DNA of 64,000 nt, from the NCBI RefSeq assembly GCF_947507565.1, contig NC_089192.1, positions 1,922,001 to 1,986,000 on the forward strand. The letters are read 5' to 3'. Within the stretch, counting starts at the first letter, position 1. Each line of letters begins with the position of its first letter. The notes beneath the pieces are model-generated. The model saw only the letters and a list, made by a program, of their open reading frames with translations, searched no databases and was not told the origin of the DNA. This document shows positions 59,436-64,000 of this stretch, piece by piece. The position numbers and the translations under genes were made by a program. The DNA comes from Oscarella lobularis. Taxonomy: Eukaryota; Porifera; Homoscleromorpha; Homosclerophorida; Oscarellidae.

Positions 59436-60376
59436 GCTTACCGAAGTTGCATTCGCCGAAAATCATCCGTTTCGTGATGTCCCCAGGGTGGTGATGTCTT
59501 GTCTGCGTCTTCTTCCTTCTGCAATTGTATCGTCGGATTGATCCAAGCGTCAAGGAAAGAAGAGAACTAAAATCAAAAAAAGATCAGATTCAAATAAGAA
59601 TCTATGGTCTTCTTTACCTTCACGGAGAGAAATTGTGAACGAGGGAATTGATCCATAAAGAATATGACATTAACATCTACAAAAAAATTCAATATTAGCC
59701 ATAATTGAAAACAAAGTCAATTTCATAACGCGAGATGACTGAATCCCATTGTTTCATAAAAAATATGTAGAAACGGAGAGATGACTTACATGACCAAAAA
59801 TTCAGAGATTCTAAAATCTTCACCTCGCAGATTTCCAACCAACTAAACGCGTTAGATCGACTCTAATTCGCTAGTATAACAACATCGCGCGGTCATATGG
59901 CTCATACAAGTCGAAATTCGCAAAGAAAAAAACCTACTTGTTTCGGGGACCCAAAGCGTACATGTTCGTATTTTTACGCACTTCAGTGTGAGCTCATGAT
60001 CAAATCGTGCTTCGGAATTGCAGATTGCTGCGAAAAATCGAGGCGAAAGTGATCGTGGAGAGATCGCCTTTTCTATCGCAACAAACGGGCATCCGATCGA
60101 TTAAACGCCTACCGAACGCCGTCTTTATCATTCTTCCTAAGCTTCGGAGCCGTCGTCGTTGCCGTTTTCGTCTTCTACGCCAAGCTTTGTTTCTTCTTCG
60201 AGATCACGTGTTCGGTTCCTGATGTCCCGTTCGAGGCCAAGACCGCGAAAGCCGATCTACGATAATCTCACCGAAACGTAAGAAATAGCGTCGATGCAGT
60301 CGGAAAATCGAGTCAACAACCGCCTCTGAGCAAACGTCATTGTTAATTGGCGAAGAATGCCACGCGGCTCGTATAT

Positions 60377-60425
60377 CCGTGAAGGGTCAACAGTTTTTCC
60401 TTGCAAAGCCGTCCACCCTATACGG
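60377..60425. repeat. Decayed foldback related to the AGGGTAA hairpin family
   Basis: CCGTGAAGGGTCAACAGTTT, then TTCC, and GCCGTCCACCCTATACGG form an imperfect stem with a T-rich loop, like 52226-52302 but with several mismatches. Confidence 0.35.
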
Positions 60426-60573
60426 AGAGACGTGCGAAAAAAGACACCGGCACATATTGCGCAAAACATCTATTGCCTCATCACTTCAGCAGACGAATAA
60501 TGACCTAAAACAAAAGTCACTAATCACGCGCAAAACAACAACAAAAACAGAAGCATTCAGCCTGAGTCTCTGC

Positions 60574-63500
60574 TCACTGCTCAGTACCCATATGACGGAC
60601 TCTGAAATAAAGATATAATACGTGAGTGATATAAATTCTACGAGAAAATACAATGCACCTTCTGTGACGCCAACCAATCACTGATGCCGCGACAGCAGTG
60701 ACAAAAATGACCAACATTGCAAAAGCCAAGACAACCCAGTCGACGATTATTGTCTCCTCGTCAACAACAACGGCTTTATTTCTTGATAAGGAAGACTTCT
60801 CATACGTCACGCCATACGTGCCAGTGACACGGCATGGAATGCCAGAAGAGTGAAACACGCCGTCGTCCTGTGACTGATTCGAGTCGCACGGATCGACTTT
60901 AGAGACAATTTACATAAAGACACGCACACTATATATAATAATTCAAAATTTACCTTGTTTACTATTCACGAAGGTGAGTGCAATCTCTTTTGTTCTAACT
61001 GGAGCCACGCCGCCAGTATAGAAGGCGCCAGTCGGAAATACGATAGCCAAAGTGCGATTATCATCCCAAAAGCCAACAGTAGGAACATCATTCAAGTGTT
61101 TGGGTAAGAAGCTGACGAGTTTCGTCAACTGAGATCGACTTAAAACTGGCGGCGTATTTGTGGCCTGTGAGAACTTGACAATAACAGTTGTCCCCGGAAG
61201 GACGTCGTCATTCGATGGCTCTTCAACTTGAACAGACGTCACATGAACTCTCTAGAGAAATAAACAAAAAATTATTTTGAAAACGCTTCAGTTTAATTAC
61301 CCGTTTAATACTAAATTAATACGCACCTTTCGCTTCTGACTGAACGTTTCCGTGCGCTTATCTGCACCTAACACGTTTTCCTCGTCTACGTCACGACGAC
61401 GACGACGACGGCTGTTTTTCTCAGCAACGCATTCCATTCCACCTTGGATCAAGAAATCCGGTGGGTTGTCGTTGATAGTGATGATGTCCACATGTGAAAC
61501 GGCACTGCTGCTTGCAGGTGGTTGTCCATTGTCAACAACTGTGAAAACGATCTATGAAAGATGATGGCTAATCGCGAATTCGGAATTAAATATATTAAAC
61601 CACACCTTGCGGCCAAGTTTCACAAGAGAAACGTCGCTGATGAAAATTGTTGGTTCGGCAGCCGCAGACGCGTAAAATAAACGTCCAACCACGCATGCAT
61701 AGATCTACATAGAGAAAAAAATAACATTGCGCAGTAGCACTATTTGTGTCAAATGACTATTATATAACAGACCGCGCCATCGTCTACACCGGTGAATGTG
61801 AGCAGTTTAAGTGATCGATCGGGTTCATACTAACAAAAGATATCGTTAATTACAATGTTGGATTCTTTTTACACACCGTCAGGCCGGGACATGCTGTCGG
61901 ATTTCGTAAGAAGATGTACTCATCGGCATCAAGCTTGTCGGGATAAATTGCCCTGCAAAAATAAATGATATTCACATAGACTTCGTCATTGCCGTTTCTT
62001 ACGTCAATTCCACGGTCATTTTGGAAATGCTGTTCATTTCTATGGAATCGTCAATAATGACGGCGTGTGGTCGACTCACGACGTGCTGGCCAACGTTCTG
62101 ATTTTCTGTGAAGCTTATGCGATCGTCATTTCCTATTCCGACGCCCAAATCCAATTGCGGACCATCGTTGACAAAGACGGTGGAGACGTTCACAAATACT
62201 GGCAAGCTTGCAGTCCCCTCTCTGTCCCAAACGGTAACCGTGATCTGAGACACGACTCTCGCTGGTTCAGAGACGGTGATGTCATACGTGGCGGAACGCA
62301 ATATCTACAGTTACAAGGAAGGTAAAGACACAAAAGAGAAACATATATGTTAATTTGTACTTCAAGATAAACCGCCAAAGAGGCGACGCCGCTCAGATAA
62401 ACAACGTTCGTGCCCGATCCAACAATGGTCACTCTGAGGCCACTTTCAACGGTTTCATTGACGAATATGATGTCTCCAGGACGAGACGTACTGAATGAAA
62501 GCATGGCATTGCCAGCAAAGAAACTGTCCACATCAATCAGTACAGTAGACATGGGGAAGATGGCTACAGGCGATCCGTTTTCGACGTATGTAATCGAATG
62601 AGATCTATCTGCAAGTGAAGCAAACTGAGGGGGCTGACTGGACGGCGAGAAACGTAGAATTGGACCGTCGTTGACAGGAGTGACCAAGATGGGAAGTATG
62701 GCTGGAGCGCTGCTGTTCTGCCCATCGTTCACAGTCACATAGACCATTCTATCAACACAAGTCATTTATGAAAGCGCAATATAAATTCTATAATAATAAC
62801 CTTGTGTCTGACGAAAGATTGAAAGGAGGGTTTAAATTGTTGACAAAACCGAAAGACGACAACACCATTTCGTAATATTTGATTCCAGCGCTTCCACATA
62901 GTCTCTGCGAAAAACAAAAACATAGAGAAAACGTCTCTCTACGGACACGCTTCAGTTGTACCACAAACTGATTTTCGCTGTCACTTTCGATATTTATACC
63001 AAATGCCGCCGCAACAGACGAATTCAAAACCAACGCGTCACCATCGTGCCCATTCACAAGTCTAACCGTTGCTCTTTATAGAAAAAAGGACATATTGTCA
63101 AAATCATCGCGATACGTTGTCTGACTAATTAAAGAAGGATTACCCTGTCATGTTGACGTCATTGACATCCGTTATGTTGACACTACCATCGGGAAGCAAA
63201 CTTGGTGGATGCCCTTCTGTGTAAAGCAGATCGTCTTGGGTCAATGTTACGACCGGAGCAACGTTAAAATCAATTAGCCGGACGCTGAAGAAAACGCTGT
63301 AGAATTAATAATAGCCATTATTGTTGAGGACGCACAGAACAGTGGCAGTTGTCCTGAACTTCCCGTCAAATACGTCGAACTCAATAGTGACGTCGTCCAA
63401 TCCTTCAAAATCTGATTCCCTGAAATTGAACACTATAAAATGTCTAAATTATTATCTAAGCATTGCATTACAAATTTGTGTAAGTGACATTATTGAGAAG

Positions 63501-64000
63501 AGCTTGAAAAACAACAGTCGATGCATTTCCAGTGAAAGAAATTAATTTTCCAGCCTCTTTTACCTTGTACAACGTTCGTAAATAATTGCGGTACATTAAA
63601 CACTGTACAGAACTGTTACCTCTGTCTCAACTATTTCACTGTGATCTTTAATTGCCACAGTCCCACTTCCACTTGACAAAATTCTCGCAGTGGCAGATTG
63701 TATAAGATGGCTGTCATTTAAACATAAAATCAGTCAAACATACTGAAAAAGATCGAATACATTTCATGATCCGGGTCCGTAAGAATGAGTGAATTGCTGG
63801 TGACATCAATAGAAGTTCGTCTGCCTTCTTCGTATCTTATAACAGGCGCTTCAAAAAAATTATAGCGAGTGCTTTATTTTAAGGTAGAAAAACTTTACTT
63901 CCGATTGTTAAAACAGGTTCTTCGTCGTTATTTCCAACAAACCTAACTGTCACGCCAATCACAGGAGTAGAAAACCCGTTCGAATCAATGACCGTAACAA
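60574..64000 (-). CDS. Large single-pass surface protein with cadherin-like repeats, C-terminal part (runs off the window)
   Basis: Minus-strand exons encode repeats bordered by VTVNDGQNSSAPAILPILVT, PVNDGPIL and FVNDGPQLDLG (cadherin-like/VCBS-type beta-sandwiches), FTVVDNGQPPASSSAVSHVD, a segment DVLPGTTVIVKFSQATNTPP with FWDDNRTLAIVFPTGAFYTG, then a TM helix (VDWVVLAFAMLVIFVTAVAA) and RHRR. A donor after CACAGAAG joins to an exon giving VRHMGTEQ and the stop at 60574-60576, so the cytoplasmic tail is only about 12 residues. A poly-Arg stretch (SRRRRRRDVDEE) encoded at about 61386-61412 is a candidate furin site. Exons are short and split by ~50-80 bp introns. The N-terminus lies beyond 64000. 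Confidence 0.65.

Larger units (their letters stand above)
59093..60573. other. Intergenic stretch with minisatellite-like repeats
   Basis: No gene is recognised with confidence. It holds the tandem repeat at 59290-59435, a decayed foldback at 60377-60425 and a hydrophobic open frame near 60060-60265 that lacks a start codon. Confidence 0.45.

Noticed and set aside
60056-60265. Hydrophobic open frame (SLSFFLSFGAVVVAVFVFYA) on the plus strand as a small membrane protein
   Set aside because: No in-frame start codon, a stop just upstream and no clear acceptor; not enough support for a gene.

Overview
The window looks like nuclear DNA of an invertebrate animal with a compact genome. Introns are GT-AG and very short (about 45-80 nt in the genes I could splice by eye), intergenic gaps are often only 250-500 bp, and AATAAA poly(A) signals follow some stop codons. 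The gene content (huge extracellular proteins with FN3-like, EMI, EGF, PLAT, LLTP and cadherin-like domains, a kelch plus kinase fusion, a death-domain protein) says metazoan. My best guess is a sponge, perhaps a homoscleromorph; that is an inference, not something the sequence proves. All exon boundaries were read by eye.

Layout. 1-1406 (+): decayed sushi/GCC2-GCC3/LDLa/netrin-like gene with about five single-base frameshifts. 1615-4591: left copy of a ~3 kb direct repeat whose right copy lies at 56100-59092; both carry antisense remnants of the kelch-kinase gene. 6392-6736 (+): inverted, frameshifted copy of exon 3 of the four-TM gene found intact at 54492-55274, followed by a MITE-like insertion (6825-6995) for which the window also holds the empty site. 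7.7-8.6 kb: possible kinesin and ankyrin fragments. 9170-27700 (-): a giant gene that starts as a large lipid transfer protein (vitellogenin-like N-terminus) and appears to continue through a long FN3-like array to EGF domains, a TM helix and an integrin-beta-like NPLY tail. 27954-39407 (-): a second giant gene, signal peptide, EMI/EGF, then an FN3-like array, apparently secreted.

39826-48302 (+), divergent from the previous gene across a 418 bp gap: a 26-exon gene (2,284 codons when spliced, all phases consistent) for a secreted protein with an inactive trypsin-like domain, two PLAT domains, degenerate M15-peptidase-like domains with peptidoglycan-binding-like segments, and a domain collinear with the Hedgehog N-terminal signalling domain. 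This is the most interesting object in the window. 49057-51975 (+): kelch, coiled coil and protein kinase (803 aa). 52739-53617 (-): small death-domain protein with a hydrophobic leader. 54492-55274 (-): four-TM membrane protein. 60574 to the right edge (-): C-terminal part of a large cell-surface protein with cadherin-like repeats and one TM helix.

Taken together the region is dominated by extracellular matrix or cell-surface genes, flanked by ~3 kb repeats and by broken copies of genes from the right side placed inverted on the left. Small foldback elements are scattered between genes.
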